NCBI GenBank assembly: GCA_002410925.1
Contig: DHPR01000004.1
Location: 1-64,000 of the forward strand
DNA: 64,000 bases
Source of the DNA: UBA5359 sp002410925 [NCBI: bacterium UBP13_UBA5359]
Lineage (GTDB): Bacteria > UBP13 > UBA5359
Direction of reading: 5' to 3'
This document shows positions 34,698 through 43,155 of this stretch, piece by piece (position 1 is the first letter of the stretch; each line of letters opens with the position of its first letter). The notes beneath the pieces are model-generated. The model had not been told where the DNA came from. It made no database searches and saw only the letters and a program-made list of their open reading frames with translations. The translations under genes were made by a program, and so were the position numbers.

Positions 34698-34734
34698 ATC
34701 TTTCTTATTTCTTGGGTAATAGGCTGCCGGATTC
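34698..34734 (-). repeat. nagB-end direct repeat, intact copy
   Basis: This is the partner of the copy at 32942-32978 and includes the last ten codons and stop of intact nagB. Both copies have the same orientation and are 1756 bases apart, framing the exporter genes. This is the pattern expected from a duplication or an insertion event by recombination. Confidence 0.65.
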
Positions 34735-35445
34735 TGCATCTAAGAATACATAACAGCTTGGGTGTTGTTTGAGAATTGACGCAGGATGAAGATTGGACAC
34801 CTTATCATCTCCAAAGCAATCCCGGACAGCCTCTGCTTTCCGCGCATCCGGTACTGTACAAATAATATGCTTGGCTTTCATGATTTGTTTGATGCCCATA
34901 GAGATAGCCTTTTCAGGCACCTCATCGAAAGACTTAAACCAGCCCTCGCCCAGTTGCTGGTTGCGGCATTTTTCATCTAACTCCACCACGATGAACGCAT
35001 CTTCTGTTTCAAAATCAGCCGGTGGATCATTGAAAGCCAGGTGGCCGTTCTCGCCAATACCAACAAAGGCAACATCAATAGGCTCTCTGGAGATCAATTT
35101 CTGGAGCCGTTTGCACTCAGCTTCTGAATCAGCTTCGCCATTTACCAGATTAACTTCACCGGGGTGCACCTTACTGATAAACCGCTCCTTAAGATATTTG
35201 CGGAAGCTGGCAGGATGGCTCTCTGGAAGACCGATATACTCATCGAGATGAAACATCCTGGTTTTGCTCCAATCAATCTGAGAATCTGCTATCAGGGCCT
35301 GCAAAAAATGGAACTGGGATGCGCCTGTAGCTGCAATAAAAGTGGCGGTACCATTTTTTGCAATTGCCTCTTTAAGAATCTGTGCTGCCTTCTTGCCTGC
35401 CTCCTGACCGCACTCAAGACAGGTTTTGTAAATCCCAATTTCCAT
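34705..35445 (-). CDS. nagB: Glucosamine-6-phosphate deaminase
   Basis: NagB converts glucosamine-6-phosphate to fructose-6-phosphate and ammonia. The 246-residue protein has FIAATGASQFHFLQAL (phosphate loop), MFHLDEYIGLPESHPAS (catalytic Asp), FVGIGENGHLAFNDPP (catalytic residues and His) and MGIKQIMKAKHIICTVPDARKA. GGAGGGAATTTA precedes the ATG. There is no nagA beside it. It sits between an exporter pair and the divergent fakA gene. Confidence 0.92.
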   Translation of the reverse strand: MEIGIYKTCLECGQEAGKKAAQILKEAIAKNGTATFIAATGASQFHFLQALIADSQIDWSKTRMFHLDEYIGLPESHPASFRKYLKERFISKVHPGEVNLVNGEADSEAECKRLQKLISREPIDVAFVGIGENGHLAFNDPPADFETEDAFIVVELDEKCRNQQLGEGWFKSFDEVPEKAISMGIKQIMKAKHIICTVPDARKAEAVRDCFGDDKVSNLHPASILKQHPSCYVFLDAESGSLLPKK

Positions 35446-35973
35446 TAAATTCCCTCCTGATTTTTAATACATTTTAAAACGCATTTAAAAAGTGCTTAAA
35501 CAACAGCCACTTTAAGTATTTCGCTCTTCTCTGCAGTTTTCCTGCTTTTGCCAAAAAGATTATCGCCTGGTCACCCTCCCGGCTCCGTTTTCTGCCTTCA
35601 TTGTACAGCTCTTACATGCAATATAACTACGGTCACTTGAAAAAGTGCGAGTTCAATAGCGTATGAGCTGGAGAATTCAGAACCGTTATCGCCCAATAGA
35701 ACAGGGAATTATCGCTGAAACAGCTTCTTGCCTGGGAGAGAATAAAGGCTTTCAAATATATCCAGAACCGATGAGCGGCTCGCTCTTGCTGAGCACGAAT
35801 TCAATTCGGCTCCGGTCATCAAGGGTTAAAGGGTTAAATGTGACCTCTTCAAAGCAGTTCAATATGGCCGCCCTGGCTTTTTATTCCGCCACGTCGCCTT
35901 TATTGTGGTATAATACAATACTATAGTTTATGTTTTGTCTGCACACGCAGGCTTTGTAAAGGGGTTATTTTCT
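35446..35973 (+). other. 528-base intergenic region between nagB and fakA
   Basis: No convincing gene. An 87-codon frame at 35663-35926 has no ribosome binding site and no recognisable motif. The region must hold the nagB promoter (minus strand) and the fakA promoter. An extended -10 TGGTATAAT lies at 35906-35914 on the plus strand with no clear -35. A short GGGTTAAAGGGTTAAA duplication occurs near 35823. Confidence 0.5.
35906..35914 (+). promoter_or_regulatory. Extended -10 promoter of fakA
   Basis: TG-G-TATAAT matches the extended -10 consensus exactly. Transcription would start near 35921, giving a leader of about 50 bases with an AAAGGGG ribosome binding site at 35958-35964. Confidence 0.6.
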
Positions 35974-37599
35974 TTGCCTGTGCTGGATAAAGTCGGCGGT
36001 GATATTTTACGCCGTTCGATTGTCGCCGGCGCCGTCTGGGTGGGGCGGGAGCGACAAAAGATAGATGCTCTTAATGTTTTTCCGGTTCCGGATGGTGATA
36101 CGGGAACCAATATGTATCTAACTTTGCTGGGAGCTGCCAGAACGGTGGCCAGAAGGCGGGGCGCCTCTGTGGAAAAGGTGGCGTCGGATGCGGCTATGGG
36201 CGCTCTTTTAGGGGCCAGGGGCAATTCCGGTGTTATCTTGTCTCAATTTTTTCATGGTTTTAGTGAAGCATTGAAAGGATGCTCCATGCTGGGTGTGCGG
36301 GAATTGGCTACAGCTATGGCAGAGGGATATCGCTGTGCCCATGCTGCTGTGGGGCGGCCGGTAGAGGGAACTATTCTGACGGTTATGCGGCGAGCGGCTG
36401 CAGCTGCCAGACTGGCCGTAAATCGTGGTGACGACATGGAAACAGTTCTTTCCATAATACTGGCGGAAACCCGGCTGGCTGTTTCGGAGACGCCTGAACA
36501 GCTGCCGGTGCTTCGTGATGCCGGCGTAGTAGATGCGGGCGGGCAGGGCTTTCTATCCTTTCTGGAGGGCGTATGGAGCTTTATTATGCAGAAAAAACTT
36601 GGTCGCGGTCTGCTGTCCGCGATAAGGACAGGTCGTTCAACAACAGAAACCCTGCCGGCTTCTGTTGAGCATCGTTATTGTACAGAGTTCGTGATGATAA
36701 ATTCTGCTGTAGATGCAGAGGAAGCCAGAACGGCCTTGGAACCGCTGGGCTCATCTCTGCTGGCAGTGGGGGAGGAAAGCCTGTTAAAGGTTCATATTCA
36801 TACCGATGATCCGGGTGCAGTGCTGGCCTGGGCTACGTCCGAGGGTGAATTGGAAGGGATCAAGATAGATAACATGCTCAACCAGACTTTAAAGAGGTTG
36901 TCCAATGAAAAGGAGAGGACACCGGATAGCCCTGAAAAGCAGGTATTGGGAAGCGGTGTGGTGGCTGTGGCATCAGGTCATGGCCTTGAAGAGCTGTTAT
37001 CCGCTCTGGGGGCCGGGATAGTGATTTGTGGCGGGCAGACTATGAATCCCAGCGTAGAGGAGCTTCTTCAGGCAGTGGAAGAGCTACCGCAGACGGAGAT
37101 AATAATTCTTCCCAACAATGGCAATATTGTTATGGCTGCCCGAAGGTTGTCAGCGTTGACGCAGAAAAGGGTGCGTGTGGTGCCGTCAAAGGATCCCGCT
37201 CAGGGAATAGCCGCCATGCTGCACTTTGATTCTTCGCTGGATGTGGAGAAGAACCTGGAGGCCATGTCGGAAGTGCTGGAACATATTGCCTCCGGTGAGA
37301 TCACCAAGGCGGTTCGCGGAGTTACTCTCGATGGTATTAAAATACGCAAAGGTGATTATATAGGTTTGATCTCCGGCAAAATAGTAGTTGCCGGGCGATC
37401 TCCCGATAATGTTCTTCCAAGGCTGTTGGAGAATATGGCCGCCGGTTGGGGACTGGCTACAATCTATTATGGGGAGGATATTGATGCTACCCGCGCGGAA
37501 AAGACGGCTCAGGCTGTCAGGGAGAGATTCCCGGAGGCGGAAGTAGAAGTAGTGGAAGGCGGACAGCCTCACTACCATTATTTGATAGCGGTGGAATAA
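35974..37599 (+). CDS. fakA: Fatty acid kinase catalytic subunit FakA (DAK2-fusion, YloV family)
   Basis: FakA phosphorylates fatty acids held by DegV-type FakB proteins for phospholipid synthesis. The DhaL-like N-terminal domain has NVFPVPDGDTGTNMYLTL (Mg-ATP Asp residues), ARGNSGVILSQFFHGF and VDAGGQGFLSFLEG. A middle domain with the FVMINSAVDAEE-type region and a DegV-like C-terminal domain complete the 541 residues. I chose the TTG at 35974 because of the AAAGGGG before it and because family homology starts there. The next gene is a DegV protein, which supports the FakA role. Confidence 0.92.
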   Translation: MPVLDKVGGDILRRSIVAGAVWVGRERQKIDALNVFPVPDGDTGTNMYLTLLGAARTVARRRGASVEKVASDAAMGALLGARGNSGVILSQFFHGFSEALKGCSMLGVRELATAMAEGYRCAHAAVGRPVEGTILTVMRRAAAAARLAVNRGDDMETVLSIILAETRLAVSETPEQLPVLRDAGVVDAGGQGFLSFLEGVWSFIMQKKLGRGLLSAIRTGRSTTETLPASVEHRYCTEFVMINSAVDAEEARTALEPLGSSLLAVGEESLLKVHIHTDDPGAVLAWATSEGELEGIKIDNMLNQTLKRLSNEKERTPDSPEKQVLGSGVVAVASGHGLEELLSALGAGIVICGGQTMNPSVEELLQAVEELPQTEIIILPNNGNIVMAARRLSALTQKRVRVVPSKDPAQGIAAMLHFDSSLDVEKNLEAMSEVLEHIASGEITKAVRGVTLDGIKIRKGDYIGLISGKIVVAGRSPDNVLPRLLENMAAGWGLATIYYGEDIDATRAEKTAQAVRERFPEAEVEVVEGGQPHYHYLIAVE

Positions 37600-37627
37600 G
37601 AAAAGGGCTTCCCGAAAGGAGAAAACA

Positions 37628-38467
37628 ATGGCTTCTTTTAACGTGGTTACCGATAGCACAGCAGATTTAAATACGGAAGAGCGGCAACGATACGGTATAA
37701 GTGTAATTCCACTTAAGATTCAGTTTGGGCTGGAAGGTTTCAAGGATATGAAAAATCTGAATCAGGAAGGCTGGCAGCAACGCTTCTTGCAGGGCGCTTG
37801 GCCTACTACTTCGCAGCCTTCCATTGGTGATTTTATGACCTGCTATGATCGACTGGAAGGCCCAGTTATGTCTATACATTTGTCTGCCGGTCTCAGCGGA
37901 ACAGCTAGAACCGCTAATGCAGCAGCTACAGCGCCTTTGTTGCGTGAAACCAGGGTGATTGATTCCGCTATGGCTTCAGCCGGATTGGCATATCAGGTCC
38001 TGGCGGCAGCGGAGATTGCCAGGGCTGGAGGAACTTTGGACCAGGCTGTAAAAGCGGTGGCTGATTTGCGTTGTCGTACCCAGGCTAATTTCATGGTCGA
38101 TTCATTGGATTACTTGCAAAAGGGCGGACGCATAGGACGGCTTCAGACCTGGGCAGGTATAAAGCTGCAGATAAAACCCATCCTTTATCTGGAGAACGGC
38201 ATTATTCAGGTGAAAGAGCGTGTGCGTACGCGCAAGCAGGCGTTGATGAGGCTGGTGAAGCTATCTCTGGCCGGCGGGATGCCCGAGAAAGCCAGTGTGG
38301 TACACTTCCTAGGTACAGAGGCAGCTGAGGAAGTGGCAGCTATGTTCAAGAGTGAAACGGGTCTGGAGCCGGAGATACGCCATATAAGTTGTGTTTTGGG
38401 AACGCATATTGGTCCTGGAGCCGTAGGGTTGATCTTTCTTGCGCCGAACAACTTGCATGGGGCATGA
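37628..38467 (+). CDS. DegV-family fatty-acid-binding protein (FakB-like)
   Basis: The 279-residue protein has the DegV opening VVTDSTADL, then the TSQPSIGDF loop, IHLSAGLSGTARTA, RVIDSAMASAGLAYQ, and the C-terminal GTHIGPGAVGLIFL. DegV proteins bind a fatty acid and present it to FakA. It lies 28 bases after fakA behind AAAGGAG, so the two are surely one operon. Confidence 0.92.
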   Translation: MASFNVVTDSTADLNTEERQRYGISVIPLKIQFGLEGFKDMKNLNQEGWQQRFLQGAWPTTSQPSIGDFMTCYDRLEGPVMSIHLSAGLSGTARTANAAATAPLLRETRVIDSAMASAGLAYQVLAAAEIARAGGTLDQAVKAVADLRCRTQANFMVDSLDYLQKGGRIGRLQTWAGIKLQIKPILYLENGIIQVKERVRTRKQALMRLVKLSLAGGMPEKASVVHFLGTEAAEEVAAMFKSETGLEPEIRHISCVLGTHIGPGAVGLIFLAPNNLHGA

Positions 38468-38482
38468 CGATAGGAGAGAATT

Positions 38483-39265
38483 TTGGAAGGCGAATTAGGG
38501 CTGGCCGGAGTGGCCACCTGGCATAATCATACCGGGGATGAAGATTTTTCATATTGCGCTGATAAGAACCTGGCGTTAGATGAATATGCACGGCTATTGA
38601 ATGAATCACCATGGGAACGTATGGCAGTCACCGATCATGCCTTTGCCCTGGCTTTACCTAAAGAAGTGGCCTGGGCCTGGGAATGGTACTGGGAGCCCGC
38701 CATTTATGATGATTACCGTGATTATCGGCTAAAAAAAACGGAGCGCTATCTTAAGAAGCTGGATAATATCTCTGATGGACGTATGCTTAAGGGTATAGAA
38801 GCCGAAGTTATGAGGGATGGACGTCTTAGTTGTGATCCGGAGTTCAGAGAGGACTTTCAGGTATTGATAGGAGCTGTTCATTATCTTCCGCTCGTTGAAG
38901 CAGGAGAGGATAAAATTCTGCAAGAATTCATTTTTCAGACGGAGAGACTATGGCAGCATAAGGTTCATATACTGGCGCATCCCACCAGAATTCTGGAAGC
39001 CCGGAAGCTCCCTGTTCCCGAAGATCTGCTGGATTTTATTGTGCAAGGGTGCAGGGCTTCCGGCGTTGCTCTGGAGATCAATTCACATGTCCCGTCCAAG
39101 CATGACGGTATGTTATTACAGAAGTGCCTGGCATCATCCACGGCGGTGGCTCTGGGAACGGATACACATCATATAGATGAATTTTTTGACGGCGGCCTAT
39201 ACTTTGCCGGGTTGCTTAAAGATGTGAACCATCAGGCGCTGGAGAGGATACTATTCCAGGCCTGA
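38483..39265 (+). CDS. PHP-domain metal-dependent phosphoesterase
   Basis: The 260-residue protein shows the metal-binding motifs of the PHP superfamily: WHNHTGDEDFS (motif I), MAVTDHAF (motif II), GIEAEV and GAVHYL (motif III region), ILAHPTR, and GTDTHHIDEF (motif IV). It might hydrolyse a phosphate monoester (histidinol-phosphate-type) or a nucleotide. It starts at a TTG four bases after AGGAGAG and follows degV by 15 bases. The exact substrate is unknown. Confidence 0.82.
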   Translation: MEGELGLAGVATWHNHTGDEDFSYCADKNLALDEYARLLNESPWERMAVTDHAFALALPKEVAWAWEWYWEPAIYDDYRDYRLKKTERYLKKLDNISDGRMLKGIEAEVMRDGRLSCDPEFREDFQVLIGAVHYLPLVEAGEDKILQEFIFQTERLWQHKVHILAHPTRILEARKLPVPEDLLDFIVQGCRASGVALEINSHVPSKHDGMLLQKCLASSTAVALGTDTHHIDEFFDGGLYFAGLLKDVNHQALERILFQA

Positions 39266-39295
39266 GGGTTCTGTTTACAGAAAGAGTGGTGAAGG

Positions 39296-40447
39296 ATGTT
39301 GCGTAAGGGAGATATTAGGGAAATACTATCTCCGATAGCTTTAGGCAGTATGCGTTTTCCTCATAAAGAGAGTGCAATAGAAACGGTGGCAGCCTGCTTG
39401 AAGGCCGGAGTCAATTATGTGGATTGTTCTCCGGTTTATGGCTATTTATCGGAAGAGGAAAACTCCGAGTCTTGGGTAGGCGAAGCTCTTGCAGGCTGTC
39501 GGGAGGCTATCTTTCTTTCGACCAAGTGCAGCCCGGGAAACGGCGGCCTGGAGATAGGCGAAGAGTTTCAGCCTTGTAAGGGTTTTGGCGTGCGCAGTGC
39601 CGAGCAGTTACGTCAGGTGATGGAACAATCCAGGCGGAGGCTGAAAACAGACCATTTTGACGGCTATCATCTCTGGACAGTTCATAATATAACCCAGATG
39701 AAAGAGGCTTATAAGCCCGGGGGATGGATGGAAGAGGCCCGTAGGGCCAAGGCTGCCGGTATGTTCGACTATCTGGGCGTAACCACTCATGCCGATTCAG
39801 CTACGATCGTAGAGTTTTTAAAGACAGGTGATTTTGAGATGGTCACACTGCCTTATCATTTATTGGATAGTACCCGAGAGGAGGCAGTGCGCTGGGCTGG
39901 AGCGCATGGCATCGCTGTGCTGGCCATGAATCCTCTGGCCGGAGGGCTTTTGGTTGGAAATGCGGAAACCGTGACGGCGGTTTTTGGCGATATGGGTATA
40001 GCGGGTCCTGTTGAGCTGGCATTGAATTTTATTCTCTCCACGCCAGGCATGACTTCGGCCCTTTGCGGCATGACCTTAGCCTCTCAGGTGACGGATAATA
40101 CTGCTGCTGTTGCGCGATCGCGATGGGGAAAGGCTGAACGGAAAGAGATAGTGCGCCGTTTCAAGAGCATGGGCGCCGATGCCGGTATCGGTATTTGCAC
40201 GGGATGCGGCTATTGTAGCCCATGCCCTCAGGGGCTGAACATTCCTCGCATTCTAAGGGCTCATAATGCTTATTATGTGCTGCGGTTGGGAGAGATGGCT
40301 GTTCAGAGTTACCGGAAAACAGCGGCTCGGGAAGAGGCATACAATGCTTCAAATTGCCTGGCCTGCGGTGTTTGTGAGACGAGATGCCCCAATTCTTTGC
40401 CGGTAAGCCGCATGATGTCTCGGTTAAGTCGGTCAGATAAAGAGTAA
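39296..40447 (+). CDS. Aldo/keto reductase with C-terminal 4Fe-4S ferredoxin domain
   Basis: The 383-residue protein has an AKR barrel (GSMRFPHKES, YVDCSPVYGY with the catalytic Tyr region, and DGYHLWTVHNI). A C-terminal ferredoxin domain carries two clusters: CTGCGYCSPCPQG, with an unusual x2-x2-x2 spacing, and CLACGVCETRCP, with the normal x2-x2-x3 spacing. Such proteins in anaerobes probably exchange electrons between ferredoxin and a carbonyl substrate. The ATG at 39296 has only AAGG directly before it. It appears to end the fakA operon. Confidence 0.88.
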   Translation: MLRKGDIREILSPIALGSMRFPHKESAIETVAACLKAGVNYVDCSPVYGYLSEEENSESWVGEALAGCREAIFLSTKCSPGNGGLEIGEEFQPCKGFGVRSAEQLRQVMEQSRRRLKTDHFDGYHLWTVHNITQMKEAYKPGGWMEEARRAKAAGMFDYLGVTTHADSATIVEFLKTGDFEMVTLPYHLLDSTREEAVRWAGAHGIAVLAMNPLAGGLLVGNAETVTAVFGDMGIAGPVELALNFILSTPGMTSALCGMTLASQVTDNTAAVARSRWGKAERKEIVRRFKSMGADAGIGICTGCGYCSPCPQGLNIPRILRAHNAYYVLRLGEMAVQSYRKTAAREEAYNASNCLACGVCETRCPNSLPVSRMMSRLSRSDKE

Positions 40448-40512
40448 GAGCAGGCAATCAAGCATAATCGACTTTTAATTCATTCAGATAACCCTGCGTA
40501 AAGGGGATATGA

Positions 40513-40677
40513 CCGGGTGTTAAAGAGGTAACACTCATTGACATGAGAAAACACCGGGGATATACTTTGCTTGCCGAGAGCATGATTCGGCATGAAGCTT
40601 TCTCCTGCTTTTCTTTTCATAGCAGGAGAGCTGCCTTTGCGAAGCAGCATGCAACGGCGATTATGAAATATTGCTGC
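40513..40677 (+). promoter_or_regulatory. Structured leader upstream of the methionine/folate gene; possible riboswitch
   Basis: The 246-base gap holds a series of stems. GGTGTT (40516-40521) pairs with AACACC (40550-40555) around an inner CTCAT/ATGAG stem. GTGTT (40517-40521) can also pair with AACAC (40530-40534), so two folds exclude each other. Further stems are GCCGA/TCGGC (40573-40577, 40587-40591), TCTCCTGC/GCAGGAGA (40601-40608, 40622-40629) and GCTGC/GCAGC (40630-40634, 40644-40648). No S-box, B12 or tetrahydrofolate riboswitch consensus was recognised. Confidence 0.45.
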
Positions 40678-40693
40678 ATTATGAGGTGTTTTT

Positions 40694-42529
40694 TTGTCTG
40701 CCGGACAGAGATTTCTCAATGAGATAGAAGAAAGGATACTTGTTGGGGACGGCGCCATCGGTACGGAGCTCTTTGCCCGCGGCGCTGTACATGACAGGGG
40801 GATAGAGCGTTTGAACCTGCTCTCTCCTGACACGGTTCTGGCTCTGCATGCCGATTACGTGGCTGCCGGAAGTAGGGTTATTGAAACCAATACCTTTGCC
40901 GCTAACAGGCTGCAGCTATCAATTTACGGGGCGGAATGTGAACAGAGGGAGATTATCCTGGCCGGTGTTCGTTTGGCTCGGGAAGCTGCTGGGGATAAGG
41001 CCTACGTAGCCGGCTCTGTCGGCCCTCTGCCTACCGTAGAGGGTGAGCCTGTCAGCACGCAAGATCGGCAGGAAATCTTCCAGGAGCAGATCGCTCTCCT
41101 GATTGAGGGCGGCGTGGACATACTTATACTGGAAAGCTTTTCAGATTTAACGGAGATGCTGGCAGCTTTGAATACGGCAGGCAATATATCAAAAATTCCT
41201 GTGGTGGCTCAGATGGCCTTTGAAGCCGGCGGCCGGTTGGTCGGTGGTGAAGAACCGGAGGAAGTTTTGAAGCATTGCCGTGCAGCCGGAGCGAATATCG
41301 TGGGGGCAAATTGCGGCTATGGCATACCATCCATTGCAGCAGCCATCAGAGGTATGTCCGGCCACGGAGTTCCACTCAGTGCCTATATAAATGCCGGTTT
41401 CCCCGAGCAGGTAGAGGGAAGGCAGCTGTATCCGGCTGATCCTAGATATCTGGCTCGCCGGGCGGTAGATCTGACCGGCCGAGGCGTCCATCTTATAGGA
41501 GGGTGCTGCGGCACGGGGCCGGATACTATACAGGCCATAGCTGCTGCTGTCGCCGGCGGCCAACCAGGCGTTACCCGGCTATCCTTCGTTTCCAAGCCGG
41601 GAAAGCACAAAGATGTAAAGAGGCAAAGGCCTGAGGAGCCGAAGGAATTTTTCATTGAGAGGGCTGTATTCCCTCTGTTAGTAGAATTGGATCCGCCGGC
41701 CGATCTGGATATGGATGCTTACACTGCCAATGTAGAAGCTCTTAAAAAAGAAGGAGCTACCGCTGTTACTGTAGCAGACAATCCTATGGCCTCCGTGCAA
41801 CCCGATTCCATCAGCATAGCCGGGTTGTTGCAGCAACGGACAGGGCTGCCTGTGTTGCCGCATCTTTGCGGCCGTGATCGTAACCGCCTGGCATTGCAAT
41901 CGGCGGTAATGGGTGCCCATCTGCTGGGTATAAGGGCATTGCTCTGTGTTACCGGCGATCCTGTTCGCATGTGTAATGAACCTAATACTTCCGGCGTTTT
42001 TGATCTCAATTCCATCAGCCTGGTTCGTTTGATAGCTGAATTCAATGCCGGTCGCCTTAAAAGCGATGTCAGGACTGCTTTCTCCATCGGCGTAGCGCTT
42101 AATCCCAATATCCACAGCCTGAACGGACAGATACGTAAGCTGCAGCGCAAAGTGGAGGCCGGAGCGCAGTTTGCCCTGACACAACCTCTTTTTGAGGAAA
42201 GCGTGCTTGATGCATTGCAACAGGCCATGGCTGCCTCTGAACTGAAAATTCCCGTTTATATAGGCATATTACCTCTGGTCTCTGCCAGAAACGCTGATTT
42301 CCTGCATAATGAAGTTCCGGGCATATCTGTGCCGGATGAAGTACGACAGCGTATGTCCGCTTATGATAAAACCTCAGATCAATGTGCAGCCGGTATGGAG
42401 ATGATGTCCGATTTGATCGTAAAGCTTTCTTCTCGGGTTGACGGCTTTTACTTTATCACTCCCCGCAAGCGTATTGAACTAATTTTACCGCTTATGAGAG
42501 CGGCCATGTCTGCCCGCTCTCATAGCTGA
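40694..42529 (+). CDS. Bifunctional homocysteine S-methyltransferase / methylenetetrahydrofolate reductase
   Basis: The 611-residue protein has an N-terminal homocysteine methyltransferase domain with GAIGTELFARG and the zinc-binding GANCGYG and GGCCGTGP motifs (about residues 205 and 275). A C-terminal MetF barrel (from about 315) contains LLVELDPP, TVADNP, ALLCVTGDP and QFALTQPLFEE. It resembles the Bacillota YitJ type, which makes methionine and reduces methylene-THF. The start is a TTG after GAGGTG at 40682-40687. It has its own long structured leader, so it is probably regulated separately. Confidence 0.92.
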   Translation: MSAGQRFLNEIEERILVGDGAIGTELFARGAVHDRGIERLNLLSPDTVLALHADYVAAGSRVIETNTFAANRLQLSIYGAECEQREIILAGVRLAREAAGDKAYVAGSVGPLPTVEGEPVSTQDRQEIFQEQIALLIEGGVDILILESFSDLTEMLAALNTAGNISKIPVVAQMAFEAGGRLVGGEEPEEVLKHCRAAGANIVGANCGYGIPSIAAAIRGMSGHGVPLSAYINAGFPEQVEGRQLYPADPRYLARRAVDLTGRGVHLIGGCCGTGPDTIQAIAAAVAGGQPGVTRLSFVSKPGKHKDVKRQRPEEPKEFFIERAVFPLLVELDPPADLDMDAYTANVEALKKEGATAVTVADNPMASVQPDSISIAGLLQQRTGLPVLPHLCGRDRNRLALQSAVMGAHLLGIRALLCVTGDPVRMCNEPNTSGVFDLNSISLVRLIAEFNAGRLKSDVRTAFSIGVALNPNIHSLNGQIRKLQRKVEAGAQFALTQPLFEESVLDALQQAMAASELKIPVYIGILPLVSARNADFLHNEVPGISVPDEVRQRMSAYDKTSDQCAAGMEMMSDLIVKLSSRVDGFYFITPRKRIELILPLMRAAMSARSHS

Positions 42530-42627
42530 TAACCGTCTGGCGCTTTGTATAATTTATTGCCGGTTTTTCATTTCTTGACCTTTCCCACAGCTTGCTTCCA
42601 GATGCGAGCTGTGAGCTTTCCTGCCGC

Positions 42628-42656
42628 TTGACAACATAGCCTGAGGATGTCAAAAT
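42628..42656 (+). promoter_or_regulatory. Promoter of the fur/zur-znu operon
   Basis: A perfect TTGACA (42628-42633) is followed after 17 bases by CAAAAT (42651-42656). The -10 element is the first part of the palindrome arm at 42651, so a repressor on the palindrome would block the promoter directly. Confidence 0.65.
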
Positions 42657-42698
42657 AGCATAAATGGAAATGCTTTCCATTTATGCTATTTTGGCATC
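42646..42698 (+). promoter_or_regulatory. 53-bp palindrome, probable metal-regulator operator
   Basis: A perfect 20-bp arm at 42651-42670 is the reverse complement of 42674-42693, with a three-base centre (TGC). Pairing extends four more bases beyond one mismatch on each side. The centre reads ATGGAAATGCTTTCCAT. It overlaps the -10 region and ends two bases before the ribosome binding site of the Fur-family gene. This suits a multi-dimer operator for autoregulation by the Fur/Zur protein. No T run follows, so it is not a terminator. Confidence 0.7.
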
Positions 42699-42711
42699 TG
42701 GAGAGAATAGA

Positions 42712-43155
42712 TTGCAAAGATATATACGTATGCTTAGAGAGGGTAAATTCAAAATCACTCCCAGGAGAGAGGCTATTCTGGCCTATTTTATGAAAGAGGG
42801 TAAATATGCTACGCCTGAACAGGTCTGGAAGAAATTGCGTATCTCTCTGGGGCGCCTTGGGTTGCCTACCGTCTATCGTAATATGGAAGAGATGCACCAG
42901 CTCGGCATTTTGGTCAAGGTGGAAGGGGCTGAGAATCGCTTCTATTACGGACTGTGCCGAGCGGAAGATCCGCAGGTTCATCATCATCATATAATCTGTC
43001 AGGGATGTCGTAAGGTGCAGGAGGTTGAAGGGTGTTTGGTGGGGAGCTTATCCAAACAGATAGAAGCTAAGACGGGTTTCAAACTTACCGGCCATACGAT
43101 TTATCTTCAGGGTCTTTGCCAAAGCTGCATCACTGTCGATGGAGGAGGATTATGA
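42712..43155 (+). CDS. Fur-family metal-responsive repressor, probably Zur
   Basis: The 147-residue protein has the Fur winged helix (KITPRREAILAYF, TPEQVWKKLR, GLPTVYRNMEEM) and a dimerisation/metal domain with YYGL, HHHHIICQGC and CQSC (two C-x-x-C zinc sites). The start is the TTG at 42712 behind GGAGAG. The in-frame ATG at 42664 lies inside the operator palindrome. The stop overlaps the start of a zinc-type binding protein, so control of zinc uptake is the likely role. Ferric uptake control cannot be excluded. Confidence 0.85.
   Translation: MQRYIRMLREGKFKITPRREAILAYFMKEGKYATPEQVWKKLRISLGRLGLPTVYRNMEEMHQLGILVKVEGAENRFYYGLCRAEDPQVHHHHIICQGCRKVQEVEGCLVGSLSKQIEAKTGFKLTGHTIYLQGLCQSCITVDGGGL

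Noticed and set aside
35663-35926. 87-codon plus-strand frame before fakA
   Set aside because: No ribosome binding site, no recognised motif, and it runs through the probable fakA promoter.
42646-42698. Palindrome as an intrinsic terminator of the methionine/folate gene
   Set aside because: It is not followed by a T run and overlaps a TTGACA promoter and the regulator's ribosome binding site, so an operator is more likely.
42664-42711. Upstream ATG as the start of the Fur-family gene
   Set aside because: It lies within the palindrome, has no ribosome binding site, and adds residues not seen in the family; the TTG at 42712 has GGAGAG.
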